A DNA stretch of 64,000 nucleotides from the NCBI RefSeq assembly GCF_900182735.1, contig NZ_FXTU01000001.1:124001-188000 (forward strand), in the 5' to 3' direction. Below, one piece after another: positions 40,903-49,279 of this stretch. The notes beneath the pieces are model-generated. The model was given only the letters and a program-made list of their open reading frames with translations. It did no database searches and was not told the DNA's origin. The stretch is from Laceyella tengchongensis (GTDB lineage: Bacteria > Bacillota > Bacilli > Thermoactinomycetales > Thermoactinomycetaceae). The position numbers were made by a program, and so were the translations under genes. Positions within the stretch are counted from its first letter, which is position 1. Each line of letters starts with the position of its first letter.

Positions 40903-42093
40903 ATGATGAGTGTACCTAAAATTGTTATTCTGGGTGCAGGCTATGGCGGTCTCATGACAGCAAAAGGCTTGGCGAAAGAATTGAAAAGCAACGAAGCAGA
41001 GATCACGTTGGTGAACCAAAACTCTTACCATTATGTGACGACGGAGCTTCATAAGCCGGCAGCCGGTACTTCCCATCATGACCATGCGCGTCTTTCGATT
41101 CCATCCGTGATCAATACGAAACGGATTAACTTCATTCAAGACCGCGTGACGGCGATCAAGTTGGAAGAGAAGGAAGTCCAATTGGAAAGCAACGAGCCGC
41201 TCAAATACGATTATTTGGTCGTGGGCTTGGGTAGCGCACCAGAGACTTTCGGTATCAAAGGTCTGATGGAGAACGCATTCTTCATCCGCAACATTGCCAG
41301 CGTGCGCGCGATCCGCGAGCATATGGAATACATGTTTGCGCGGTATGCGCTCGAGAAGAAGGAAGAGCTGATCACCATCGTGGTGGGTGGCGCTGGCTTC
41401 ACAGGGATCGAGTATGTAGGAGAATTGGTTGACCGGATGCCTGAACTGTGCCGTGAATACGATATTCCGTTGGAGAAAGTTCGTATTGTCAACGTGGAAG
41501 CTGCGCCGACCGTGTTGCCTGGATTCGACAAAGAACTGGTTGAATATGCAGTGAAATACTTAGAAAGCAAAGGCGTCGAATTCTTGATCAGCACCCCTAT
41601 CGAAGAATGCACCGAAGAGGGTGTCATTTTGAAGGGGGGACAAGAGATCAAAGCGGCCACCGTGGTATGGACCGGAGGTGTGCGCGGTAACAAATTGGTT
41701 GAGGAATCGGGTATCGAGACCATGCGCGGCCGCGTCAAGGTAGACGAAAACCTGCGCGCGCCTGGTTATGACAATGTCTTCATTATTGGGGACAGCTCTT
41801 TGGTGTTCAATGAAGATGAGCGCCCATACCCACCGACGGCGCAAATCTCTACCCAACAAGGACAATACTTGGGCAAAAACTTGGCTGTGAAGTTGCGCGG
41901 CGGAGAAATGAAGCCGTTCAAATATATGCCAAAAGGTACCGTTGCCTCTCTTGGCCGCAAAGAAGCGATCGGTGTGGTTGGCAACAAGAAATTGATGGGT
42001 GGATCAGCAGCATTCATGAAAAAGCTGATCGATTTGCGTTGGTTTTATCTTTTGGGTGGTTTGTCATTGGTATTGCGCAAAGGAAAGCTGTAA
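40903..42093 (+). CDS. NADH dehydrogenase type II (YumB-like)
   Basis: A 396-residue NDH-2 flavoprotein. FAD motif LGAGYGGL near residue 10, NAD motif VGGAGFTGIEYVGEL near 165, and FAD-contact segment FIIGDSSLVFNEDERPYPPTAQIS near 290. The length and wording fit the Bacillus YumB/YutJ group rather than Ndh. It oxidises NADH and feeds electrons to menaquinone at the membrane without pumping protons. Two adjacent ATG codons are possible at 40903 and 40906; the ribosome binding site is weak (GGATG). Confidence 0.92.
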   Translation: MMSVPKIVILGAGYGGLMTAKGLAKELKSNEAEITLVNQNSYHYVTTELHKPAAGTSHHDHARLSIPSVINTKRINFIQDRVTAIKLEEKEVQLESNEPLKYDYLVVGLGSAPETFGIKGLMENAFFIRNIASVRAIREHMEYMFARYALEKKEELITIVVGGAGFTGIEYVGELVDRMPELCREYDIPLEKVRIVNVEAAPTVLPGFDKELVEYAVKYLESKGVEFLISTPIEECTEEGVILKGGQEIKAATVVWTGGVRGNKLVEESGIETMRGRVKVDENLRAPGYDNVFIIGDSSLVFNEDERPYPPTAQISTQQGQYLGKNLAVKLRGGEMKPFKYMPKGTVASLGRKEAIGVVGNKKLMGGSAAFMKKLIDLRWFYLLGGLSLVLRKGKL

Positions 42094-42100
42094 TCAGTCA

Positions 42101-42136
42101 CCGGCCCTTCAACTGAAAGGGTCGGTTTCTTTTTTG
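42101..42136 (+). terminator. Terminator after the NDH-2 gene
   Basis: CCGGCCCTT / AAGGGTCGG arms (42101-42109 and 42117-42125) and a T run from 42126. Confidence 0.8.
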
Positions 42137-42290
42137 TTTGTTGATGTATTTATTTGAAAAAATGAGAAACTACTTGTTGTTATCGCTTACATCCATGTTT
42201 TTAAGAGGTTACCAATTCATTTGCGTGTTTATTTATTTATTATTATCATATATAATATTCGGAAAATAGAGTAAAAAAGGGGGATGGATC

Positions 42291-42422
42291 ATGCTGAGAT
42301 CGAATAAAGGCAGGAAAGACACTTGCAAATACTGTGAGGGAAACGGTTATGTCACCTTGCTCCTAGGTGGTTCGGAGACGTGTTATGCCTGCAAAGGGAG
42401 CGGTAATAAAAAATCGCGTTAA
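42291..42422 (+). CDS. yuiA: YuiA-like small DnaJ-type zinc-finger protein
   Basis: A 43-residue protein. Two CXXCXGXG modules (CKYCEGNG and CYACKGSG) form a DnaJ-like zinc site around a YVTLLLGGSET centre. B. subtilis YuiA, a protein of similar size, sits beside yumB and yuiB, as here. The ATG at 42291 follows AAAAAAGGGGGATGG. The function is unknown. The gene is small enough to be missed by automatic calling. Confidence 0.85.
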   Translation: MLRSNKGRKDTCKYCEGNGYVTLLLGGSETCYACKGSGNKKSR

Positions 42423-42466
42423 CATATAATATACAGAAATTTCTCAATTTTATATAAATTATGTCC

Positions 42467-42489
42467 AGTCCCGTAGCCCGGGACTTTTT
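42467..42489. terminator. Terminator between yuiA and hemQ
   Basis: AGTCCCG / CGGGACT stem with 5-nt loop and T run, between convergent genes. Confidence 0.8.
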
Positions 42490-42492
42490 GCT

Positions 42493-43257
42493 TTATAGTG
42501 TGTTTAGCGCATCGATGATGTCTGCGTGGTTAATACAGGTGAACATGGGCACGTCACGCAATGTGTAACGGCTTGCTTCGGTTTCGCGCAATTCTTGCAC
42601 GAGGTTTAAGAAGTCTTTGGCGTCATCCGCTTCAAACGCGACCACAAACTCTTGGTCGTCAATACCGAAGCTGTAAGTGGTGTTCAACTTGACGGATGGA
42701 TATTTGCTTCCCACTTGGATGTGCTCGTCCATCATCCCTTGACGTGCAGGGAAGGAGAGCTGGTACCAGTCGCGCGTTTTGACAAAAGGATAGATGAACA
42801 GATATTTGCTTCGACCCGGAATGATGTGGGTGCGGGGATTTTGATGTTCAGGGTCCATTTTGTCTACGTAGACGCTACGCTTCGTCATGGAGAGATAAGA
42901 ATATGTGATGGTTAGGTATTTGCCCAAGCCGGTTCGCATAAGTTGGCTGGTCATTTCTTGGAACGTTTCCAATTCGTTGGCGATCCGCCAGAGCATGAAT
43001 TCGGCATCAGCTCGAATTCCCACCAACGAATAGGACAGAACAAACATGCCTGGTTTGTTTTGGAACTCTTTCACAACCGCGGCAAACTCTTCTTTGCCTT
43101 TTTGTTGTTCTGCGTCGCTGAGGCGGCGCCATGCTGGATCTACTTTGAAGAATGTAAAGTTGACAAATTGGGTTGGGAGATTTGGGCGTTTCGGCGCTTC
43201 TTCACCGGTTTGTGCCCCTGGTCTTCCTGAGAAGGAAGGTCTGCCTTGTGGACGCAT
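42493..43257 (-). CDS. hemQ: Coproheme decarboxylase HemQ (ChdC)
   Basis: A 254-residue chlorite-dismutase-fold protein. It converts coproheme to heme b in the Gram-positive heme route. A Pro/Gly/Arg-rich N-terminal tail of about 35 residues precedes the fold. Typical segments are YPFVKTRDWYQL, with the radical-forming Tyr, MMDEHIQVG with the proximal His and TYSFGIDDQEFVV. The start ATG at 43257 is preceded by GGAGG. It lies apart from other hem genes. Confidence 0.93.
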   Translation of the reverse strand: MRPQGRPSFSGRPGAQTGEEAPKRPNLPTQFVNFTFFKVDPAWRRLSDAEQQKGKEEFAAVVKEFQNKPGMFVLSYSLVGIRADAEFMLWRIANELETFQEMTSQLMRTGLGKYLTITYSYLSMTKRSVYVDKMDPEHQNPRTHIIPGRSKYLFIYPFVKTRDWYQLSFPARQGMMDEHIQVGSKYPSVKLNTTYSFGIDDQEFVVAFEADDAKDFLNLVQELRETEASRYTLRDVPMFTCINHADIIDALNTL

Positions 43258-43401
43258 AATGAAAGTCCTCCTTTTGCTTTATCCAACCCCTATTGTAGCG
43301 AAAGAAGAGAGAAAGAAGCAAACGGCTTCAACAAATCGCCATCATTTTCCGGTCGCATTGACCAAATGGGTTATTTTCAGTACAATGAGTGAGGATTTTT
43401 A

Positions 43402-43683
43402 ATGATGACGGAGGCGGTTAACTTGTATCTCGCCCAGTTAATTATTTCCATTCCGCTGCTCTTTGTGCTGTTTTTTGGAATCGGATTTATTTTAAACATG
43501 ATCTTAAAGACCACATGGCTTCCACTGATCATCTTTTTCGGAGTCGCCTTTTATGTGGGTAAAGATGTCAACCAAATATTTACAGTGGTCAACGCGGTTC
43601 TCTTTTTCTCGGGTTTGGCGGGCGCGATCGGTGGCATATGGACGATCAAGACGTTGCGCCAAAAAGGGTATCGCATGTTTTGA
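43402..43683 (+). CDS. yuiB: YuiB family membrane protein
   Basis: A 93-residue protein with three hydrophobic helices (about residues 10-34, 40-50 and 58-80). It resembles B. subtilis YuiB, which lies next to yuiA. The function is unknown. The start is ATG 43402 after GTGAGGATT; a second ATG is adjacent. Confidence 0.82.
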   Translation: MMTEAVNLYLAQLIISIPLLFVLFFGIGFILNMILKTTWLPLIIFFGVAFYVGKDVNQIFTVVNAVLFFSGLAGAIGGIWTIKTLRQKGYRMF

Positions 43684-43699
43684 TCTGGTGCACGAAGTG

Positions 43700-43729
43700 A
43701 TCCGGAACCCAAGGTTTCGGATTTTTTTT
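43700..43729 (+). terminator. Terminator after yuiB
   Basis: ATCCGGAACC / GGTTTCGGAT arms and a run of eight T. Confidence 0.85.
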
Positions 43730-43742
43730 GCGCTTCAGTCGC

Positions 43743-44570
43743 TCATGGGCGAAGCCGCGTGTCTTGATACGGGTCCCCTTCTTCAGGCGCGCGAAAGCGA
43801 TCAGGATAAAGCAGGTGCGCCACTTGTTTGCCGCCGAGCAATAGGCGCGGAGATGGCCGGCAAAACCATCCTTCTTCCAGGATATGTATGTTGCCCTTTT
43901 CGATCAGGGGGGTTCCCTGCCAAGCGGGACGGGAGGTGAAGAAGGTGGTCTTGATTCGCTCTCGCGGAACGCCCGTCCATGTGACTAACACATAGTCAGG
44001 TTGCCGTGCGGCCACGTCGCCCCAGTCCGTTTGCACGCTTTCGGCGTCGTGATCGGCATAAATGTTGGTTGCGCCAACGAGTTGGCAAAGTTCCGTGAGC
44101 CAACTTTTCCTGCCGGGAGTGAACACGGGTTTGGGCCACCACTCAAAATAGAGCCGCGGTGTGGTTGTTTGACGTGGAATGGCGGCTTGTATGAGGGATA
44201 TCTCCTGCAAAAAGCGTTGTTTGGCAGCTCGCCCTTGCGAGGGGATGCCGAGGGCGTCGCCAAGATAGACGAAATCTTCTGCAATATCTTTTAGGGTCTT
44301 GGGATTGAGAACCAAGGTGGGAATTTCTGCTTGTTTAAGTTGCGCGATGTTTTTCTCCATTCCCGGTACGCTGAGGGAGGCGATGACCAAATCTGGACGC
44401 AACGCCTTGACTTTGTCAATGTCTATGTCCAGATCTGGTCCCACCCGGGGCAGATGCTGCCATGTATGCGGCCAGTCGGAAAAGTCGTCTAGGCCGCATA
44501 CTTCTTCACGCAAGCCCAAGAAGTGAAGCATTTCGGTGTTACTCGGACAGATCGATATGATGCGTTTCAT
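43743..44570 (-). CDS. BtuF-like cobalamin/chelate-binding protein, apparently cytosolic
   Basis: A 275-residue class III binding-protein fold. The N terminus MKRIISICPSNTEMLHFLG starts straight in the fold with no signal peptide or lipobox, so it is not a normal exported ABC receptor. LRPDLVIASLSVPG and FVYLGDALG follow the BtuF pattern. Related unexported proteins are annotated as cobalamin-binding, but the role is unclear. No permease or ATPase gene is adjacent. The ATG follows a weak GAGGAGG-like site. Confidence 0.82.
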   Translation of the reverse strand: MKRIISICPSNTEMLHFLGLREEVCGLDDFSDWPHTWQHLPRVGPDLDIDIDKVKALRPDLVIASLSVPGMEKNIAQLKQAEIPTLVLNPKTLKDIAEDFVYLGDALGIPSQGRAAKQRFLQEISLIQAAIPRQTTTPRLYFEWWPKPVFTPGRKSWLTELCQLVGATNIYADHDAESVQTDWGDVAARQPDYVLVTWTGVPRERIKTTFFTSRPAWQGTPLIEKGNIHILEEGWFCRPSPRLLLGGKQVAHLLYPDRFRAPEEGDPYQDTRLRP

Positions 44571-44598
44571 TCCCTATGCCTCCTCTTGAGTTGGGCTG

Positions 44599-45081
44599 TT
44601 AATACCAAATGAAATACATCAAAATGGCAACCAGCGTGCCAAACCAGGCGCCAGTGAATACTTCAATTGGTTTGTGGCCCAGAATCTCTTTCAATTTGAT
44701 TCGGGTTTCCGAGGACGGTTTTTCATTTAGATGGCGAATCTCGCGGAGCAAAAGCGAGAAGTCTTCTGCCAGTTGGTTCAATACTTGAGCGTGCATGCCG
44801 GCTTGTCTTCTCACTCCAGTCGCATCATACATGACAATGATGCCGAAGATCGTGGCAATGGCGAATGCAGGTGAGTTCCAGCCTGAGGTCAACCCGATGG
44901 AAGTGGCCAAGGAAGTGACGGCGGAGGTATGGCCGCTGGGCATGCCGCCCGAACTATATGACCAATTCCAGTCCCACTGGCGGGTGATGGTGTAATTCCA
45001 AGGAACCTTCAGCAGTTGGGCCAGTGTGATGGCGATAAGTGATGTCCAGAGAGGAAAATTGTGTGCCAGTTGTTCCAGCAT
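44599..45081 (-). CDS. yuiD: YuiD, divergent PAP2-family membrane protein (DUF212)
   Basis: A 160-residue membrane protein with about four helices. It has the motif GGMPSGHTSAVTSLATSIGL typical of PAP2-like phosphatases and MYDATGVRRQAGMHAQVLN. The active-site residues are partly changed relative to canonical PAP2 enzymes, so activity is uncertain. B. subtilis yuiD is in the same region. The start ATG at 45081 follows GAAAGGGTG. Confidence 0.9.
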   Translation of the reverse strand: MLEQLAHNFPLWTSLIAITLAQLLKVPWNYTITRQWDWNWSYSSGGMPSGHTSAVTSLATSIGLTSGWNSPAFAIATIFGIIVMYDATGVRRQAGMHAQVLNQLAEDFSLLLREIRHLNEKPSSETRIKLKEILGHKPIEVFTGAWFGTLVAILMYFIWY

Positions 45082-45443
45082 CGATCGGGGTCACCCTTTC
45101 TGAGAAGTGCGGTAAACGGATTCTACGCTTAATAGGCTCATTTTAGTTAATGTGTGTATTCGTTTTTGACGGGGGCTCGATTCCCCGGGCCACCGAGGAT
45201 GGTGGTTGTGTGTGAGTGGCGGGTTTCCGCCATCTTTTGCTATTTTGTCAGAGATAAACTATTTCATTATATTATATCCTACCCTTTTTTTAAAACGACG
45301 GATCCTCTTTTTTGAAGAGGAGATTAGAAGCGGATGGGCGAATCTTTCTTATGCCTTTTTAAACATGGATGGAAGGGGGAGAAAGCGACATTCGCCATGT
45401 TTTGCGGAGGCGGATTTGAATGATTTGTTCAGGAGGCAAGCTA
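45082..45443. other. Intergenic region before the zinc-ribbon gene
   Basis: No supported gene. A hairpin TGGCGG / CCGCCA (about 45218-45232) followed by TCTTTT lies on the plus strand. The rest is AT-rich and probably promoter DNA. Confidence 0.4.
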
Positions 45444-45689
45444 ATGAATAATTATTTGCCGGGGTTCGCCCGACTGCTTGACCGATGTGAGTGTCCCAAA
45501 TGCGGCAAGGGTTTTGGTGTGTTGCAAGGAAGTCAGTCGGACATCGTCCAATGTCCCACCTGCGGCGAAAGGGGCTCAAAACACCTTTTTTTAACGACAG
45601 ACAGTCTTTTGTTTGAATTGGCCCTTTCGCGGCAGAAGATGGCGAAAGCGGTGTGGCAAGCAACAAAGGATGCCCAGCCCGACATGTAA
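45444..45689 (+). CDS. Small zinc-ribbon protein
   Basis: An 81-residue protein. A CECPKC knuckle (about residues 15-20) pairs with QCPTC (about 36-40) to form one zinc ribbon; the rest is helical. I do not recognise the family. ATG 45444 follows AGGAGG. It lies just before the tRNA genes on the same strand. Confidence 0.72.
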   Translation: MNNYLPGFARLLDRCECPKCGKGFGVLQGSQSDIVQCPTCGERGSKHLFLTTDSLLFELALSRQKMAKAVWQATKDAQPDM

Positions 45690-45710
45690 AAAAATTTTTT
45701 ATAAAAAGGG

Positions 45711-45739
45711 TTGTCAATCGGGTAAAGCTGTGATATATT
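45711..45739 (+). promoter_or_regulatory. Promoter of tRNA-Leu (CAA)
   Basis: TTGTCA (45711-45716) and TATATT (45734-45739) with a 17-bp spacer, 20 bp before the tRNA. Confidence 0.8.
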
Positions 45740-45759
45740 TAATTTCGTTGTTACGAGTT

Positions 45760-45845
45760 GCCGAAGTGGCGGAATTGGCAGACGCGCACGACTCAAAATC
45801 GTGTTCCCGCAAGGAGTGTGGGTTCGAGTCCCACCTTCGGCACCA
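45760..45845 (+). tRNA. tRNA-Leu, anticodon CAA
   Basis: An 86-nt cloverleaf with a long variable arm. Acceptor GCCGAAG pairs with CTTCGGC, the anticodon loop is CTCAAAA (anticodon CAA, reading UUG), and CCA is encoded. TTCGAGTCC forms the T arm. Confidence 0.97.
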
Positions 45846-45864
45846 TCTTACATACCGAAAACTC

Positions 45865-45900
45865 ACCACATATTCATTGGGATATGTGGTTTTTATTTTT
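45865..45900 (+). terminator. Terminator between the two tRNA genes
   Basis: ACCACATAT / ATATGTGGT arms and a T-rich tail. Confidence 0.8.
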
Positions 45901-45933
45901 TACAGCGCCTCAAAACCGTTATCCCATTCGTTC

Positions 45934-45962
45934 TTGACTTAGCCGCAAACGCGTGTTAGATT
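45934..45962 (+). promoter_or_regulatory. Promoter of tRNA-Leu (TAA)
   Basis: TTGACT (45934-45939) and TAGATT (45957-45962) with a 17-bp spacer. Confidence 0.75.
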
Positions 45963-45988
45963 GAATTTCATCAACCTGCTGATATCAT

Positions 45989-46077
45989 GCTGGGGTGGCG
46001 GAATAGGCAGACGCACAGGACTTAAAATCCTGCGGTGGGTGACCACCGTGTCGGTTCGAGTCCGACCCTCAGCACCA
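45989..46077 (+). tRNA. tRNA-Leu, anticodon TAA
   Basis: An 89-nt tRNA with a long variable arm. Acceptor GCTGGGG pairs with CCTCAGC (one G-T pair), the anticodon loop is CTTAAAA (anticodon TAA, reading UUA), and CCA is encoded. Confidence 0.97.
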
Positions 46078-46080
46078 ACC

Positions 46081-46113
46081 AAGCCTTGACCTGTTGCAGG
46101 TCAAGGCTTTTTT
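46081..46113 (+). terminator. Terminator after tRNA-Leu (TAA)
   Basis: Perfect 13-bp arms AAGCCTTGACCTG / CAGGTCAAGGCTT with TTG loop and a T run. Confidence 0.95.
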
Positions 46114-46135
46114 CATTTTTGGTGGATCAAAAGGC

Positions 46136-46166
46136 AAAAACGCCCCGAAACTGTCGAGGCGTTTTT
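46136..46166 (-). terminator. Terminator of the hypothetical gene at 46174
   Basis: AAAAACGCC-CGA / TCG-GGCGTTTTT arms with one mismatch, just beyond the stop on the minus strand. Confidence 0.8.
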
Positions 46167-46173
46167 GATGATG

Positions 46174-46491
46174 TCAAGTGAGTGAGGCGACATAATAGGA
46201 AGAACCAGTCATGCGCAACAACTCGTTTTTGTCTGGGCCTTCGTAAATCGAGTCAAGAATATGTTTTAGCACAAGGTAAGCGGACAAGGGCTCTGCGAGG
46301 TAATTTTCCATATAGAAACGGCGGGTCTCCGGGCATAAGATGAACGCACGCAAGTCTTCCAATTGCTTTACCCGGTTTTTGATTACTTCCAAAATGTCCG
46401 GCCGATCCGCGAACAGCTCGCCTTCGCGCCATGTCAGGGTGATATGGTCAAACAGCCAGCCTTTAACAGTGAATTCTCTTCTATGTCTCAT
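46174..46491 (-). CDS. Hypothetical soluble protein
   Basis: A 105-residue hydrophilic protein. An N-terminal beta-like segment (REFTVKGWLFDHITLTW) is followed by helices. I do not recognise the family. A strong ribosome binding site (GGAGGAAGCC before ATG 46491) and its own terminator support a real gene. Confidence 0.7.
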   Translation of the reverse strand: MRHRREFTVKGWLFDHITLTWREGELFADRPDILEVIKNRVKQLEDLRAFILCPETRRFYMENYLAEPLSAYLVLKHILDSIYEGPDKNELLRMTGSSYYVASLT

Positions 46492-46656
46492 GGCTTCCTC
46501 CTTATTCCCGATTACTTTAGCGACCTATTATCCTATACGGCACTAAGGAGGACATTCCTGCTATAGATAACGAAGAAATACTATTGAATCAAGAGATAAT
46601 ATTCGGATAAGTGCAGGTCAGGGCTTTATGGCGTTTAGGGCGCGAAGGCGGCATGC

Positions 46657-47943
46657 TTATCGCTTTTTGACCACTTGGAACTGATCGCCGATCAAGAGCC
46701 AGTTTTGGGGAAAGGCGAGACCGAGCCGCCAATAGCTTATTCCTCGTAGCCCGAGCTCTTTGACCAAATTGATTTTGGCCTGGATGGAGCGGGCGTCTTC
46801 AAACCAGACGGTATGCCGGTTGCCAGCATCGTCGACATAATTGAAGTGGGGTGCTTGTGCGACAGGGTCATACTGAATCTCTACGTTTTCCCTGGCGGCG
46901 ATGGCGATGGCTTGTTGTGGGCTCAAGCCCCTGGCAGGCGGATTGCCTGGGCGATATGGCAAGGTCCAATCATAGCCGTATAGATTTTGACCCAAAGAGA
47001 TTTTGTTAGCAGGCATTTCGCTTAAAGCGTAATCAACCACCCTGCGCACTTCATTGATGGGGGAAACCGCCATGGGAGGGCCACCACTGTATCCCCATTC
47101 GTAGGTCATCAGCACCACAAAGTCGGCAACGCGGCCATGAAAGCGATAATCATGGGCTTCATACCATTGCCCGCGTTGACCTCTGCTGGTCTTGGGAGCG
47201 AGAGCCGTCGAAACCGTAAAGCCCAGCGGGCGCAGGCGGTTGACTGCTTTTTCGAGAAAGCGGTTGTATGGCTCGCGATCTGGGGGAGGAAGAAATTCAA
47301 AGTCGAAGTGGATGTCACTGTATCCCACGCGGTTAGCTGTTTCGATGATGTTGGCCAATAACTGATCCTGCACCTCGGTGTTGTTCATGATGATATGCCC
47401 GATCTCCTCACTGAATTGATCTTCTTCTTGGTTGCTGATCACCATCGCCAATGCGACTCGGTTGCGGCGGGCGATGGCAGGCAGTTGGTTTGTTCCTGGG
47501 GCTTGTAGCGAGCCATCCCGCCGAACGCGGTAACTGGCGACAGAAAGGTAGGTCAGGTATGGAGAGGCTTGTTCCGTCTCCCGGCGGAGTGCTTCGCTCA
47601 ATTGGGTGTCTGGCTCAATATAAGCGTTTATTTCGGCTGGCCGCTTTGCTGCTGGAGGGATGTAAAGCCGCATACCGATACGCAAGGGGGTTTGCGGGGA
47701 CAAACGGTTGATTTGGGCTAGCCTGAATGGGGGCACACCGAAGCGCCTGCCGATCTTGTAAAGGGTGTCCCCGCGCTGTACCCAATAATATTGCCCTGAA
47801 ATGGGAATAACCATCGCTTGCCCGGGCACCAGATCTTGCGGATTGGGCAAGCGATTGGCCTGTTCGATCACATCCGCCGAAAGGGAATAAGCTTCGGCGA
47901 TGTCAGGCAGTGTTTGCCCCCTGGCCACGACATGGATTTGCAT
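46657..47943 (-). CDS. Spore-type peptidoglycan hydrolase: two LysM domains and GH18
   Basis: A 428-residue protein. Two LysM domains (residues about 1-47 and 52-98) bind glycan, followed by a glycosyl hydrolase 18 barrel. The catalytic acidic motif is DIHFDFEFLP with the conserved Glu. No signal peptide is seen, as in the YaaH/SleL group, which act on spore cortex during germination and are packed on the spore coat. The ATG at 47943 follows AAAGGAGTT; the longer frame upstream overlaps the divergent gene and is rejected. Confidence 0.92.
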   Translation of the reverse strand: MQIHVVARGQTLPDIAEAYSLSADVIEQANRLPNPQDLVPGQAMVIPISGQYYWVQRGDTLYKIGRRFGVPPFRLAQINRLSPQTPLRIGMRLYIPPAAKRPAEINAYIEPDTQLSEALRRETEQASPYLTYLSVASYRVRRDGSLQAPGTNQLPAIARRNRVALAMVISNQEEDQFSEEIGHIIMNNTEVQDQLLANIIETANRVGYSDIHFDFEFLPPPDREPYNRFLEKAVNRLRPLGFTVSTALAPKTSRGQRGQWYEAHDYRFHGRVADFVVLMTYEWGYSGGPPMAVSPINEVRRVVDYALSEMPANKISLGQNLYGYDWTLPYRPGNPPARGLSPQQAIAIAARENVEIQYDPVAQAPHFNYVDDAGNRHTVWFEDARSIQAKINLVKELGLRGISYWRLGLAFPQNWLLIGDQFQVVKKR

Positions 47944-48028
47944 GATAAAAACTCCTTTCGCCGCAAACATTTCTTGTTTCATATGTATGAGTCGGCAGAT
48001 CAATTATTCAGATAGGAGAGATTTCGTG

Positions 48029-49186
48029 ATGAGAGTTTTACTTGCCCCTGATTCGTTCAAAGGTTCCTTGGCAAGTGTGGAAGCGGTACGGGTGATGGAC
48101 AGGGGGTTGCGGCATGTTTTTCCCGATGTGGAAACGGTGCCTTTTCCCATGGCGGACGGAGGAGAAGGGACGGCTCGAGCGCTGCGGGAGATCATTGGCG
48201 GACAGGATATCAATGTCTCTGTCACCGATCCCCTGGGCCGAAAGCGGCGGGCTTCGTATCTGTGGGTGGCCCAACAGCGGTTGGCTGTCATCGAGACCGC
48301 GTCTGCCTCTGGCTTGCCGCTTCTTGCCGAACAGGAGCGTGATCCGGCGCGAGCGTCGAGTTACGGGACGGGATTGTTGATTCGACATGCGTTGGATCAG
48401 GGCGCAGATACGCTGATCCTAGGCTTGGGCGGCAGTGCTACCGTGGACGGGGGAATGGGGTTAATGAGGGCGTTGGGGGCGCGTTTCACCGACTCGAAGG
48501 GAGAAGAGCTCAGGGGTGACGGTGCTTCGCTGTTGCGGGTGGCACAGGCGGATTTGACAGGACTTGATCCCCGGCTCAGACGAGTCGATGTGATTTTGGC
48601 GACCGATGTGGAAAATCCGTTGCTTGGCCCCGAGGGAGCGGTGTCAGTCTTTGGGCCCCAAAAGGGAATACAAAGCAGGGACATCCCTGCTTATGAAGCG
48701 GGGATGAACCGCTACGCCGAAGTGATGCGGCGGGTGACGGGCAGGGATGAGCGGCGCGCACCGGGGAGTGGAGCGGCTGGTGGGATTGGATTCGGTTTGT
48801 TGTCTTGTTTGGGATGCCGGAGGGAAAGCGGGTTTGATTTGATTGCTTCGCAGGGCGGGCTTATGGAGAAAATGGCCGAGGTGGATCTGGTTTTCACCGG
48901 GGAAGGGTGTTTTGACAGCCAATCCTTCTATGGCAAAGTGCCCGTCAGCATTGGGCGAATGGCTAAACGGCTGGACGTGCCTGTTATCGCCTTTGCTGGC
49001 CGAATCGAAGGGGAGCAGGTGACTCTGCCGGATGTGGGTATCTCATTGTTGGTACCCATAGTGGATAAGACCATGTCGTTGGCAGAGGCGCTCGACCAAG
49101 CTGAACCGTTATTAGAAAAGGCAGTGTGGCGGGTGGCTACAGCCATCAAGCTGGGAAGTGGACGAGATCAACAATCTAGAAGATAA
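48029..49186 (+). CDS. Glycerate kinase
   Basis: A 385-residue class I glycerate kinase (GlxK/GarK family). The start is MRVLLAPDSFKGSLAS, and MADGGEGTARAL, LGLGGSATVDGGMG and AAGGIGFGLL are the conserved blocks. It phosphorylates D-glycerate using ATP. The ATG at 48029 follows AGGAGAG. The gene is close to the divergent GH18 gene but shows no operon partner. Confidence 0.95.
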   Translation: MRVLLAPDSFKGSLASVEAVRVMDRGLRHVFPDVETVPFPMADGGEGTARALREIIGGQDINVSVTDPLGRKRRASYLWVAQQRLAVIETASASGLPLLAEQERDPARASSYGTGLLIRHALDQGADTLILGLGGSATVDGGMGLMRALGARFTDSKGEELRGDGASLLRVAQADLTGLDPRLRRVDVILATDVENPLLGPEGAVSVFGPQKGIQSRDIPAYEAGMNRYAEVMRRVTGRDERRAPGSGAAGGIGFGLLSCLGCRRESGFDLIASQGGLMEKMAEVDLVFTGEGCFDSQSFYGKVPVSIGRMAKRLDVPVIAFAGRIEGEQVTLPDVGISLLVPIVDKTMSLAEALDQAEPLLEKAVWRVATAIKLGSGRDQQSRR

Positions 49187-49279
49187 AACTAATCCAATAT
49201 ATAAAAGATATATTGAATATTTTAATGATGAGAGATATGATATTTCTTGTTGTACACATATAGCGAAGGGGTTCATAAC

